Assembly (NCBI RefSeq): GCF_024347335.1
Contig: NZ_AP025463.1
Span: forward strand, 1,364,001-1,428,000
DNA from: Vibrio celticus
GTDB lineage: Bacteria; Pseudomonadota; Gammaproteobacteria; Enterobacterales; Vibrionaceae
Reading direction: 5' to 3'
DNA length: 64,000 nucleotides
How positions within the stretch are numbered: position 1 is the first letter of the stretch; each line of letters begins with the position of its first letter. Positions 27,648 through 36,689 of the stretch are shown one piece after another. Position numbers and translations under genes: made by a program. The notes below the pieces were generated by a model. It saw nothing but the letters and a program-made list of their open reading frames with translations. It had not been told where the DNA came from and searched no databases.

Positions 27648-27934
27648 AACGACCGTAAACCTATATTAGTGTTAATTCCTTTGGTTTGAGACAAATCGGC
27701 AAACCATAAACATTGAGACAGTTTAATCTAACTCACGGAAAAGTAATCCTTTAAAATGTAAAACCTTACTCATTTAGTTAAAAAACAAGCAAATTAAGGA
27801 TCAGTCTGTAACGGAGATCTCATGTTTTAGGGCGAATGAGAAAAATAGACGAGCGAATTATCCAAAATTTGTATGTGTTCGGACGCTTCTTATATCGAAT
27901 GCCGCTTTTCTCAGTATCGATTAACCAATCAGTG

Positions 27935-28432
27935 CTATTCACCAAAACTGGTGCGTTTATCCGCCATTGAAGTCAGTATGCGCTCGGTATCCAAGATGGA
28001 AGTCCAGTTAAGTAATTGTTTGTCGTTGGCAATGACATAGTCAGTCAATTGTTGAGTAATAGTGTCTCTCAGTTGGTTGCCTTGCCAAGGTTTTGAAATA
28101 TAGAAATCAAGTGCAGCGTTGTTAATGGCCGTGACGGTATCTTCCAGCCCAGCTTGCCCTGTGAGCAGCAGCTTACGTGTTGGTTTAGTCGCGTCGTGTT
28201 GGTTGAGTTCGATCAGAAAATCAATGCCGGTTTCTTCTGGCATGATGTGGTCGCACAAGATTAACGCGAGCTTAATACCATCTTGTCCCATTTCTTTGAT
28301 GACTTGCTTGGCTTCATCGACCGACTCAGCACCTTCAACCAGAAAGTTCTCTTCAAATATCGCCAAGTCCTGAAGGACACTATTGAGAACTTCAGGTTCA
28401 TCATCGACACATAAAATTAGGTACTTATTCAT
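27935..28432 (-). CDS. Response regulator (receiver-only)
   Basis: This 165-residue protein is a single receiver domain with a short helical tail. The acidic pair is in VDDEPE, the phosphoacceptor Asp in LILCDHIMPEETG, Thr in LLLTGQAG and Lys in YISKPWQ; all are intact. No output domain follows, so it may act by protein contact, for example on its partner kinase or a phosphorelay. The start overlaps the end of the upstream kinase gene by eight bases, so the two are co-expressed. Confidence 0.88.
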   Translation of the reverse strand: MNKYLILCVDDEPEVLNSVLQDLAIFEENFLVEGAESVDEAKQVIKEMGQDGIKLALILCDHIMPEETGIDFLIELNQHDATKPTRKLLLTGQAGLEDTVTAINNAALDFYISKPWQGNQLRDTITQQLTDYVIANDKQLLNWTSILDTERILTSMADKRTSFGE

Positions 28433-30368
28433 GAGGTGCTCCTTCTTGTTTGAATGGAAGCCACACTTGCATGTTTGTATGACTGCCTACCTCTGACTCC
28501 ACCAAAATAAATCCTTGATGAGCCGAAACGATTTGTTGAGAAATGGATAACCCAATCCCTAAACCAAAGTTGCCTTCTTTTTTGGTTGTGAAGTTTGGGT
28601 TGAAAATGGTGTTGATGTCTTCTTTGGCAATGCCGTGGCCAGTATCGGAGATTTGCACCACAAGAAACGCGTCGTCGCCTTTTATCTGTTGAGAGGTAGT
28701 AATGGACACTTTTCCTCGTTCAGTTAGGGCATCGAGCGCATTGGAGATAAGGTTGGTCCACACTTGTTGCAGCGAGAGCGACTGGCACAATAAAGGTGGT
28801 AAGTCGGTATCGTAATGCTTTTCGAGTTGGTGATGTTTAAGCCTGTTTTCGAAGATCACTAAGGTATCTTCAAGTCCTTCGTGGATATCTGTGTAGTGGC
28901 GAACTTCTTCATCTTCTCTAGCGTAGCTTTTTAGGCTTTTGACCATGTCGGCAATACGCTTGCTGCACACTTGAATTGAGCGGATAGAGTTTCCAACATA
29001 GTGGTAATGCTCTAAGTCATTGAGCAGCTCTTTGCCTGCGACAGGGGACGCTTTTAATGTGTCTAGCACCGTAGAGTCTTGGCTTAGGTTTAGTCTCACG
29101 GCTTTTTTTGCTAACGCACGGTCATCAATAGTCGACGCCAGATGCTTTACGAGCTGTCTTTCTTGAGCTGTTGATAGTGGCTTAGCTAACTTTGAATGTG
29201 CCAGTACGTCAGTCCCTTTATTCGACTCAGGAACGGACAGGTTGGCCAATATCTGGTCGAGATGGTCTGACAGAGTTTCGATGCTTCTCAATATGGCTGC
29301 AATCGGGTTATTCAGCTCATGTGCGACTCCCGCGACAAGCTGCCCGAGCATCGCCATTTTCTCTTTTTCGATCAGTTGTTGATGTGCGGACTCTAATGAT
29401 TCTAGTGTTTGCTGCAGTTTGATCTTATTGGTGATGCTGCGTTGCAAACGTCGATTGAAATGACGAAGCAATAGATTGGTAAATAAAGGCAGCAGGGTAT
29501 TGTTTGAATGCATCACCTGAGCAAAGCTATCTTTATCCAGCTTGATAACGCGTGTTTGCGTTAGGGTGATCGCGGTAGAAAATGAAGGCTCACCTGTCAC
29601 AAATGACATCCCGCCAACAATGTTCCCCTTGGAGTGACGTACCACTTCCCGCTGTTGCCCGAGTTCATCTTTCTTATATAAAGCCGCTTCACCCTCAATG
29701 ATCAGCCATAAAAAGCGATTGTCTTCGCCTTCCACAGTGAGCAGGTGTTCGGGCGAGTAATCACGAATGGCTTTGGTTTTGTCATCTTTTGAAAACACAT
29801 CTTGTAAGGCACTGACGACACGCTCTGCAAGGGCGTTATCCGAAAGCTGGTGGTAATCGTGAATGAAACCCGATTGGAAAGAGTGAATCTTTTGTTCAAT
29901 GTGCGCTCTGAGTAAGCGCTGTTGATCCAATGCATTACTGTAAGAGAGCAGGTTTTCTGAGTCGTATTGGATTACAAAAGAGGTCAGCTCTTTTTGTGCG
30001 GACTTGAACAGAACCTGATCTTGAACTGGTTTGGTTAGACAGTGGTTGAGCCTGCCTTCATTCACAGCGGTTAGAATGGATTGAATGTCTGACGAAGCGC
30101 TGACTAATATCGTTCTTGCGGTATTACTATGGGGCAGCTGTTCGAGTTCAATCAGAAATTGCACGCCATTAAATTCAGAATGATGATGAGTGATCACCAA
30201 GGCAACGGTTTGGTTGTGATCATGGATATCTTCTAATGCGTGATGTGCGTCTTCTAGGTTCTCGGCAGTATAAATATCGAATACAGAAGCCAACGGAGCC
30301 AGCTCCGAACGTATTCTTTCAATGCTAACCGGATTATTGTCCAAACAGATAACAGCGTATTGATTCAC
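28425..30368 (-). CDS. Histidine kinase with degenerate receiver and cNMP-binding domain
   Basis: This 647-residue soluble kinase has no membrane helices. Residues 1-125 form a receiver-like domain whose phosphoacceptor is replaced (VITHHHSEFNG, no Asp), so it is a pseudo-receiver. A cyclic-nucleotide-binding domain follows at about 180-310 (IIEGEAALYKKD, GGMSFVTGEPSF). Then come a coiled coil, a HisKA domain with the phospho-His in GVAHELNNPIAAI, and an ATPase domain with N box (NLISNALDAL), G1 (DTGHGIAKED) and G2 (GLGIGLSISQQI). It probably phosphorylates the response regulator encoded next to it. Confidence 0.9.
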   Translation of the reverse strand: MNQYAVICLDNNPVSIERIRSELAPLASVFDIYTAENLEDAHHALEDIHDHNQTVALVITHHHSEFNGVQFLIELEQLPHSNTARTILVSASSDIQSILTAVNEGRLNHCLTKPVQDQVLFKSAQKELTSFVIQYDSENLLSYSNALDQQRLLRAHIEQKIHSFQSGFIHDYHQLSDNALAERVVSALQDVFSKDDKTKAIRDYSPEHLLTVEGEDNRFLWLIIEGEAALYKKDELGQQREVVRHSKGNIVGGMSFVTGEPSFSTAITLTQTRVIKLDKDSFAQVMHSNNTLLPLFTNLLLRHFNRRLQRSITNKIKLQQTLESLESAHQQLIEKEKMAMLGQLVAGVAHELNNPIAAILRSIETLSDHLDQILANLSVPESNKGTDVLAHSKLAKPLSTAQERQLVKHLASTIDDRALAKKAVRLNLSQDSTVLDTLKASPVAGKELLNDLEHYHYVGNSIRSIQVCSKRIADMVKSLKSYAREDEEVRHYTDIHEGLEDTLVIFENRLKHHQLEKHYDTDLPPLLCQSLSLQQVWTNLISNALDALTERGKVSITTSQQIKGDDAFLVVQISDTGHGIAKEDINTIFNPNFTTKKEGNFGLGIGLSISQQIVSAHQGFILVESEVGSHTNMQVWLPFKQEGAPHE

Positions 30369-30551
30369 AGCTCAACCTTAATAGTAGCGACGTCTCTAGC
30401 CTAGCAAGAACCGCCTAATAAGGATGAGAGCTAGCCGTTAATTTATTGAGGCAATCGAAGTATCGAGCAATAGACTGATTTAACTCAATGTTTCTTGTTT
30501 GCTACTGATGGGTTAGACTAAAAAAAACAGACACGTGTAGAAAGAGAACTC

Positions 30552-31814
30552 ATGGAACAGTTAAGAAAAATTGGTGCAATTGGCGGCGCAATCTCATTGG
30601 CTCTTTGCTGGCCTTTAGCGGTTGGCCAAATTGGACAAAATGCGATTACTGATGGCGTTGCAAAGCTTAACAATTCAAGCATTCAAGCTGAGATCGTGGA
30701 ATACGATAGAGGTTACTTGTCTTCCAACGTAACCACTCGTTTAACTGTGACGGATGAAAACCTGAAAGAGCAACTTGCGATTGATGGGCTGCCGAGTGAG
30801 TTTGTCATCAATAGTGCAGTCAGCCACGGTTTAGTGAGCCTAAATGCACTGTCGACGTTTGAGAATACCGATATTCTGCCTCTAACTCTGACAACTAGCA
30901 CTGAGCTAAACGGCAACACTGACTTTAACTTCGAGTTAAGCCAGTTCAATCATCAAGGATCTGATGAGAATGGTACGTCGGTCTCGATCACTAAATCGAA
31001 TCTTTCTGGCCATGCGACTGTTTTAGGCCAAGTCGATTACGAGCTTTCAATCCCTTCAGTTCAAATTGATTTTGAAACCGGTGAAGAGGTAACGCTGTCT
31101 AATCTGAAAGGTGTGGGTTCAGGCCAACAAGCGAAAGGCTACTGGTTAGGTACTCAGAATTTTACTATCGATAGCTTCTTGGTTTCAGACTCTGCAATGC
31201 AGCCTTTCATGACCATTGAAAACTCTAAGTACGATTTTGAATCACATCTAGATGAAGCGACTAAGCGTCTGCGCAGCAACCTTAAGCTGGATATCGCAAA
31301 CATCGAGACCAGTGAAGGCCAGTTGAACAACCTAAACGTCGATTTCGAAATGTCGAAATTGGATAGCGAATCGTTTGAGAAAATCTTTGAGATTTACCAA
31401 TCTAATCCAATAATGACGCAAGAAGACGTTGCCGAGATCATTCCATTTATCGATATCCTGTTTGCTAAAGGCTTCGACCTTTCAATGAACAATATGTCGT
31501 TAGATCTAGGTAAGGGTCAATTCGAATCTAAGTGGTTAGTGAGCGTACCGGAAGGAACCGAAAACATCAGCAGTAATCCTTCGATGATTGTACCTGCATT
31601 AAAGGGTAACGTTCACTCTAGCTTCTCAAATGAGCTTGTTGAAGAGTACCCATTCATCCGTGAAGGTATTGATGAATTGCTTGTGATGGAAATGATCAAG
31701 GAAACAGAAAGTGGTTATGAAATCAGCGCTGACTTAGAAAATGGAAACCTAGTGTTCGAAAATGGACAAGAAATTCCATTAATCGCTCTACTTATGCCGG
31801 TTTTTGTTCAATAA
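30552..31814 (+). CDS. DUF945 (YdgA-like) family protein
   Basis: This 420-residue protein has one N-terminal hydrophobic segment (IGAIGGAISLALCWPLAVGQIG) that acts as a signal anchor, with the rest expected in the periplasm. The YDRGYLSSN block and the beta-rich repeating body fit the DUF945/YdgA family. Function is unknown. The gene has its own promoter gap of about 180 bp, diverging from the kinase gene, and a strong terminator before serC. Confidence 0.82.
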   Translation: MEQLRKIGAIGGAISLALCWPLAVGQIGQNAITDGVAKLNNSSIQAEIVEYDRGYLSSNVTTRLTVTDENLKEQLAIDGLPSEFVINSAVSHGLVSLNALSTFENTDILPLTLTTSTELNGNTDFNFELSQFNHQGSDENGTSVSITKSNLSGHATVLGQVDYELSIPSVQIDFETGEEVTLSNLKGVGSGQQAKGYWLGTQNFTIDSFLVSDSAMQPFMTIENSKYDFESHLDEATKRLRSNLKLDIANIETSEGQLNNLNVDFEMSKLDSESFEKIFEIYQSNPIMTQEDVAEIIPFIDILFAKGFDLSMNNMSLDLGKGQFESKWLVSVPEGTENISSNPSMIVPALKGNVHSSFSNELVEEYPFIREGIDELLVMEMIKETESGYEISADLENGNLVFENGQEIPLIALLMPVFVQ

Positions 31815-31880
31815 ACAGAACAGGCTTGAATACTGATAGGGTGATTTAGCAGGTTCAGCTTAAACATTTTATACGGTACA

Positions 31881-31917
31881 AAACAAAAGAGGTCTTAAGA
31901 CCTCTTTTGTTGTTTTT
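31881..31917 (+). terminator. Strong terminator between DUF945 gene and serC
   Basis: AACAAAAGAGGTCTT and AAGACCTCTTTTGTT form a nearly perfect palindromic stem followed by a T run. It is located 67 bases after the DUF945 stop. Confidence 0.9.
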
Positions 31918-31977
31918 ATGTTGGGTAAAACATGGTATTACTTGCATAGTTATTATTTAGCAGGAGCAATCATCCCC

Positions 31978-33072
31978 ATGGAACTTACATTAGATAACGT
32001 ATTCAACTTCAGTGCTGGCCCAGCTGCACTGCCTAAACCGGTAATGAAACAAGCGCAGGCGGACTTTATTGATTGGAATGGTTTAGGGACTTCCGTGATG
32101 GAAATCAGCCATCGCAGCAAGGAATTTATTCAAGTTGCTGACGAGTCCGAACAGGACCTACGTGATCTTCTGAACATCCCAGACAACTACAAAGTTCTTT
32201 TCTGTCAGGGGGGCGCTCGTGCTCAATTCGCTGCTGTTCCTCTAAACCTTTTAGGTGACGCGACGAAAGCGACTTACATTGATGCGGGTTACTGGGCAGA
32301 AAGTGCAGTGACTGAAGCGAGCAAATATTGCGAAATCGATGTATTCAACGCCAAGACGTCAATTGATGGCAAAGCAGCGGTTGTTCCAGCTAAAGATTGG
32401 AAAATCGACCCGGAAGCGGCGTATGTACATTTCTGTCCAAATGAGACCATCGATGGTATTGAAATCAGTGAGCTTCCTCAAACGGATAAGCCAATCGTAG
32501 CGGATATGTCATCTAACATTCTGTCTCGTAAGATCGATGTGTCTCAGTACGGTGTTATCTACGCTGGCGCTCAAAAGAATATAGGCCCTGCTGGTATTTG
32601 CATTGCTATCGTGCGTGATGATCTGCTAGAGCTAGCAAACGACGTATTGCCGAGCATTCTTAACTACAAAGTACTTGCTGAAAAAGACTCAATGTTCAAC
32701 ACACCGCCAACGTATGCTTGGTACCTATCAGGCCTCGTATTCAAGTGGTTGAAAGCTCAAGGTGGTGTTGAAGCGATGGAATTAGTGAACAAAGAGAAAG
32801 CTGCGCTGCTTTATAATGCGATTGATAGCTCAGCTTTCTACAGAAACGATGTTCATACAGTAAACCGTTCAAGAATGAACGTGCCATTCCAATTAGCGAA
32901 ACCAGAGCTAGATGCTAAGTTTTTAGAGTTGGCTGATGCTGCTGGTCTGAAATCACTAAAAGGCCACAGAGCGGTAGGTGGGATGCGAGCATCACTTTAC
33001 AACGCGATGTCTCTGGAAGGCGTTCAAGCACTGGTTAGCTTCATGAAAGATTTCGAAGAGAAGTACGCTTAA
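31978..33072 (+). CDS. serC: Phosphoserine aminotransferase
   Basis: This 364-residue PLP enzyme matches the usual SerC length when started at ATG 31978 (MELTLDNVFNFSAGPAALP), with AGGAG about ten bases upstream. The frame is open back to 31918, but that extension runs into the terminator. The PLP lysine is in AGAQKNIGPAG. It converts 3-phosphohydroxypyruvate to phosphoserine in serine synthesis and also acts in vitamin B6 synthesis. It stands alone, with terminators on both sides. Confidence 0.97.
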   Translation: MELTLDNVFNFSAGPAALPKPVMKQAQADFIDWNGLGTSVMEISHRSKEFIQVADESEQDLRDLLNIPDNYKVLFCQGGARAQFAAVPLNLLGDATKATYIDAGYWAESAVTEASKYCEIDVFNAKTSIDGKAAVVPAKDWKIDPEAAYVHFCPNETIDGIEISELPQTDKPIVADMSSNILSRKIDVSQYGVIYAGAQKNIGPAGICIAIVRDDLLELANDVLPSILNYKVLAEKDSMFNTPPTYAWYLSGLVFKWLKAQGGVEAMELVNKEKAALLYNAIDSSAFYRNDVHTVNRSRMNVPFQLAKPELDAKFLELADAAGLKSLKGHRAVGGMRASLYNAMSLEGVQALVSFMKDFEEKYA

Positions 33073-33141
33073 TCGATGACAGGGCTTTGACCGATAAATT
33101 GCTTATTTGATTTTTATTGTGTCGAATGCACCAAACGAGAT

Positions 33142-33168
33142 AAATGCCGCTTTTGCGGCATTTTTTTT
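33142..33168 (+). terminator. serC: serC terminator
   Basis: AAATGCCGC and GCGGCATTT form a 9-bp stem with a TTTT loop and T8. Confidence 0.92.
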
Positions 33169-33423
33169 GTCGTTAATAATAAAGGGTATGGTATGTTGAT
33201 TTATTGTAAGAACAGTCATCCAGAGATATGACGGATGTATCGGAATGAGCAGACCTTTCTCTTAAAGCGAGAGTAGCAACTGTTATTCAGGCACTTTTTA
33301 CTATATAACGTGTCGCCCAAAGTTAGGTCTCTAATCATGAGCAGCGAGCGATAAGTCGCATCGCCCGGTTTATTGATTGGCGATTAAAATCCAACGTCTA
33401 ATTTTTACCACAAGGAAGCAAGA
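33169..33423 (+). promoter_or_regulatory. Upstream region of the binding protein-cyclase pair
   Basis: With the serC terminator this makes a 350-bp gap. It must hold the promoter of the pair. AAGGAAG at 33413-33419 is the ribosome site for the GTG at 33424. I see no ORF or named operator. Confidence 0.45.
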
Positions 33424-34572
33424 GTGAGGTTATTGAGTCTATTTGCGATGCTATTTCCAGCCGTTGCTTGTTCGTCCACACTTGAAATATGGGCTGGTAT
33501 TAATTATGAAACGGCCGATTATGTAAAAGAACATATCGAAGCGATGACGGATCATCGCGTAGAAATTCGTTCGTTTGACGTCAACAGTATTCGTTCTGAA
33601 CTTCTTGTTGCTGACCCTAGAGACAATACTTTTCCCGACGCCATTTGGGTTCCTTCTGACTTCTTAGGTCTAACTGAATATATCGAATTAGCGACACTTC
33701 CCGAGGCTTGGGTTGATACCCAACGCTATGAGAAAAAGGCGCTCGATGCGGTGGTCATTAACGGTGAGCTTAAGGCGTTACCGGTTGGTATTGGAAACCA
33801 GGTCGTTCTGTATTCGATCAAACCTCAAGCGCAAGTTGTGACATGGGAAAGTCTCATTGAGCGCTCTGATCAGTCTGATCAAGTGAGTGTGCTTTTTCCC
33901 AATCCAAACATGTACTTCTATTTGGCTTTCTATCAGCTTTTTTCTGAAGACTTATTATCGTCGAACAATATTAACGGTGAAGGATTAGTTGCCATTTTTG
34001 ATTTCATCGATATGTTGCAGCAGAAAAAAGTCATCGAATCATCGTGCAGTGATATTTGCGCGAGACAGAGATTTATCAATGGGGAAGTCGAGTTTTTGAT
34101 TGACGGTGATTGGGCGTTCAGCGAACTCGATGCCGCTTTTGGTCGAGATTTGTATATCAATTCGTTGCCGACCTATCGTGGTGAGAGTATGTCTTCATTT
34201 AGTGGCGCGAAGATTTTTGCTGTCACGGAAAAAGGCATGAAGAACCCAGATAAGAAATTAGCTTTGAAAGAAGTCATTCAATACCTGCAATCAAACAGTT
34301 TCACCTATTTAGCTCACTCGAGTGCCATGGTTTCGCCGTTTTATGAGGTTAATCAACGTCGTGTTAAGGAAGGTAACCAGACATTTTCAAATATGTACGA
34401 TGAGTTTCAAGCGTCGCAAATGATGTCGAGTGACTACAAGATGGCGATCGTTTGGGAGGCATCGGCTCGGGCGTATCAGCGTTACAAGTCAGGGATGCCA
34501 AAGAGTGAACTGCATAAGTTTTACAATGGTTTTGTTCAATATTACTCGGCGAATATGAGGGTAAGAGATTGA
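33424..34572 (+). CDS. Sugar-type periplasmic solute-binding protein
   Basis: This 382-residue protein has an N-terminal signal peptide (MRLLSLFAMLFPAVA) and the family 1 (MalE-type) binding protein pattern: LEIWAGINYETADYV, PVGIGNQVVLYS, RQRFINGEVEFLIDGDWA. The GTG start has AAGGAAG before it. There are no permease or ATPase genes nearby. Instead it overlaps by four bases (TTGA) a membrane diguanylate cyclase gene. This recalls NspS-MbaA in V. cholerae, where a binding protein signals to a c-di-GMP enzyme instead of a transporter. The ligand is unknown, but a sugar is more likely than a polyamine. Confidence 0.82.
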   Translation: MRLLSLFAMLFPAVACSSTLEIWAGINYETADYVKEHIEAMTDHRVEIRSFDVNSIRSELLVADPRDNTFPDAIWVPSDFLGLTEYIELATLPEAWVDTQRYEKKALDAVVINGELKALPVGIGNQVVLYSIKPQAQVVTWESLIERSDQSDQVSVLFPNPNMYFYLAFYQLFSEDLLSSNNINGEGLVAIFDFIDMLQQKKVIESSCSDICARQRFINGEVEFLIDGDWAFSELDAAFGRDLYINSLPTYRGESMSSFSGAKIFAVTEKGMKNPDKKLALKEVIQYLQSNSFTYLAHSSAMVSPFYEVNQRRVKEGNQTFSNMYDEFQASQMMSSDYKMAIVWEASARAYQRYKSGMPKSELHKFYNGFVQYYSANMRVRD

Positions 34573-36482
34573 AGCTATCTTTAAAATACACCATGGGCTT
34601 GGTGTTGCTGGCTTGCTCAATGCTTCCTGTTTACCTAGCGGGACAGTTGATTCTCAATAAACAGAACCAAAGTTCTTTAGAGCAAAAAGAAACCAAGCTG
34701 GACAACTCTACGACCGGTATTCGTCAAACCGTACAAGAGCAAATTAATCTGACGGCGAGCCTAACCCAATGGTATTCGCAAGACCGATCATTGATTAAAG
34801 CGGGTGGTAATATCTTTTTCTCGAGTGTTGTTTGGGACAAGATGGATAGCTTCAATGCGCTAGCGGAGAGTGTGTCCGCAACTTATATTCTGGACCAAAA
34901 CTGGAAGCCCATTTATGACAGCAAAGGCAGCTTGTACCATTTTGAGCAGAGCCAGTTATTAGAAAGCTTGAAGCGTCCTCAATCGGTTTATGGGCAAGGG
35001 AAATTGTTCCACACCGAGTTTACCGAAACTGAAGTGGCGGACAATGCCACTGCCGGTATTGCTTTTGTCGCGCCGATTCTACCTTATCGTTTGATAGAAG
35101 GTTCTACATACACGCCGCAGGGTTATCTTGTGGTTCTTATGGGGTATGACAGACTTAACACTAAAGTGACGCCTTTCCTTTATCAAAATGAGTCGGTTGA
35201 GTTTAACTATGTTGATTCAACGGATGCTCAGTCTTCTGAACAAAGTGCGAACATTATCTCTATCGACAGTAAATTCTTTACCGACAAGTTGGTACTGAAC
35301 GTCAAACATCATATTTCCGACAGTGCGCGCTTATTAGAGATGCAACAAGCTCAGGTGGTTTTTGTCAGAATATTGGTGGCGACGCTTGCCATCGCGATTG
35401 TGTTTGCTCTGTTCCTAAGCCGCTGGTTCTCAGGGCAGTTAAACTTGTTGGCTGAATCTGTTAAGTCGTATTCGCATAACCAATCACCGACTCATAGTGT
35501 GGATGAACATCGTTTTACTGAGTTCGTCACACTGAGTCGTTTATTGGAAACCATGTGGGGTCGCATACAATACCAAGTCCGTGAACTGACCGAAAGCAAC
35601 GATAAACTCGAAAGATTTAATGTACAGCTAGAGGACTTAGTTGAAGAGAAAACCAGCAAGTTAACGTATTCGCTTGCGCGTGAAGAATCCCAGAAGCATC
35701 GTATTTTGAAGATCGTGCAGTTTGCATCATCGAGACAGGCGGCTGAATATCGGTTGATTCCTCAAATGGTCGATCAAGAGTTAAAGACATTACTTGTTCA
35801 ACATTCAATTCAATTTCATTTTAACCGAACTGGCGAGGCTGACTTGATACTCTGTGACTCGCAGGGGACGGCAATTGGGTATTTTTGTTCGAGCTCATTT
35901 GCTCTACTCAGTGAAGAAGATCTTCTGATTTTTGACATGTACCAAAAACAATTAGCCGGTTGGCTAGAGCTCGAAAATATTACGCGCATCAACATGCCAA
36001 CTGGCTGTTTGAATCGTAAAGCTTTTAATGAAGATTTCGAGTTCAGTAAACGCAGCATTAACGACAACCAAAATCAGATTTCTTTGATCATTATTGATAT
36101 CAATGGCTTGAAAACCACGAATGATGTTCATGGACATGAAGTCGGGGATGAGCTGATACAGCGCTGCGTAGACGTAATCAGCCACGAATTGACACCTGCC
36201 AGTAATCTATATCGTTTGGGTGGAGATGAATTTACGGTGCTTACCTTAACGTCTGGTAAGTCGAATTCGCTCAATGTCGCAGAGATGGCTGAGCAGTTGT
36301 ATATTGCTCAGGAGCAACAGGCAATCGAGACCAAAGCGGGTATCTCTATTCCTGTCAGATTCTCGATTGGTGCAGCCTCTAGTGATTCAACAGACGTTGA
36401 GCAATTGTTCTCAGTCGCTGATGAGAATATGTATCAGCAAAAGCGTCGTTATTACCAAACGTTGTCTGTGTTTGGGAAGTAA
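34569..36482 (+). CDS. Membrane diguanylate cyclase with periplasmic sensor
   Basis: This 637-residue protein has a membrane helix at about 7-26, a periplasmic sensor of about 235 residues, a second helix at about 262-283, a HAMP/coiled-coil segment to about 375, a GAF-like region at about 380-470 and a C-terminal GGDEF domain. The active site GGDEF is intact at 551-555 (YRLGGDEFTVL). The inhibitory RxxD site that normally lies five residues before it is absent (TPAS there), so product inhibition is probably lost. The TTG start overlaps the stop of the binding-protein gene, so the two are coupled. It probably makes c-di-GMP in response to the ligand-bound partner. Confidence 0.9.
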   Translation: MKLSLKYTMGLVLLACSMLPVYLAGQLILNKQNQSSLEQKETKLDNSTTGIRQTVQEQINLTASLTQWYSQDRSLIKAGGNIFFSSVVWDKMDSFNALAESVSATYILDQNWKPIYDSKGSLYHFEQSQLLESLKRPQSVYGQGKLFHTEFTETEVADNATAGIAFVAPILPYRLIEGSTYTPQGYLVVLMGYDRLNTKVTPFLYQNESVEFNYVDSTDAQSSEQSANIISIDSKFFTDKLVLNVKHHISDSARLLEMQQAQVVFVRILVATLAIAIVFALFLSRWFSGQLNLLAESVKSYSHNQSPTHSVDEHRFTEFVTLSRLLETMWGRIQYQVRELTESNDKLERFNVQLEDLVEEKTSKLTYSLAREESQKHRILKIVQFASSRQAAEYRLIPQMVDQELKTLLVQHSIQFHFNRTGEADLILCDSQGTAIGYFCSSSFALLSEEDLLIFDMYQKQLAGWLELENITRINMPTGCLNRKAFNEDFEFSKRSINDNQNQISLIIIDINGLKTTNDVHGHEVGDELIQRCVDVISHELTPASNLYRLGGDEFTVLTLTSGKSNSLNVAEMAEQLYIAQEQQAIETKAGISIPVRFSIGAASSDSTDVEQLFSVADENMYQQKRRYYQTLSVFGK

Positions 36483-36507
36483 TGCCAATCACGCTTACAA
36501 ATAGCGA

Positions 36508-36630
36508 TCACGATTTTCGACGCCCATTAGAGCGGAACTGCTGTGGCGTGACGTTAAAATAAGCTTTAAACGCTTTTGGGAGAAGCGTTTGGTTGGGCCA
36601 ACTGCCGTATAAACACAGACGATAAAAATG
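36508..36630 (-). pseudogene. Remnant of an AraC-family regulator (C-terminal end)
   Basis: Read on the minus strand, about 40 codons end at TGA 36508-36510. They encode WPNQTLLPKAFKAYFN and VTPQQFRSN, the second helix-turn-helix and C-terminal signature of AraC regulators. Nothing upstream on that strand supplies the rest of the protein: a terminator at 36634-36663 and the exonuclease gene follow. It is therefore the tail of a deleted regulator gene. Confidence 0.7.
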
Positions 36631-36633
36631 ATA

Positions 36634-36663
36634 AAGCCCACTTATGGGAAGTAGTGGGCTTTA
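36634..36663 (-). terminator. Terminator after the exonuclease gene
   Basis: AAAGCCCACT and AGTGGGCTTT form a 10-bp stem with a 10-base loop; T residues follow on the minus strand. It ends the minus-strand exonuclease transcript. Confidence 0.8.
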
Positions 36664-36689
36664 AATGTGTACGTTCCGTTCAACGCCAG

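Noticed and set aside
33424..33490. Lipoprotein signal in the solute-binding protein
   Set aside because: The AVAC sequence does not fit the lipobox well (Ala at -3), so a normal signal peptide is more likely.
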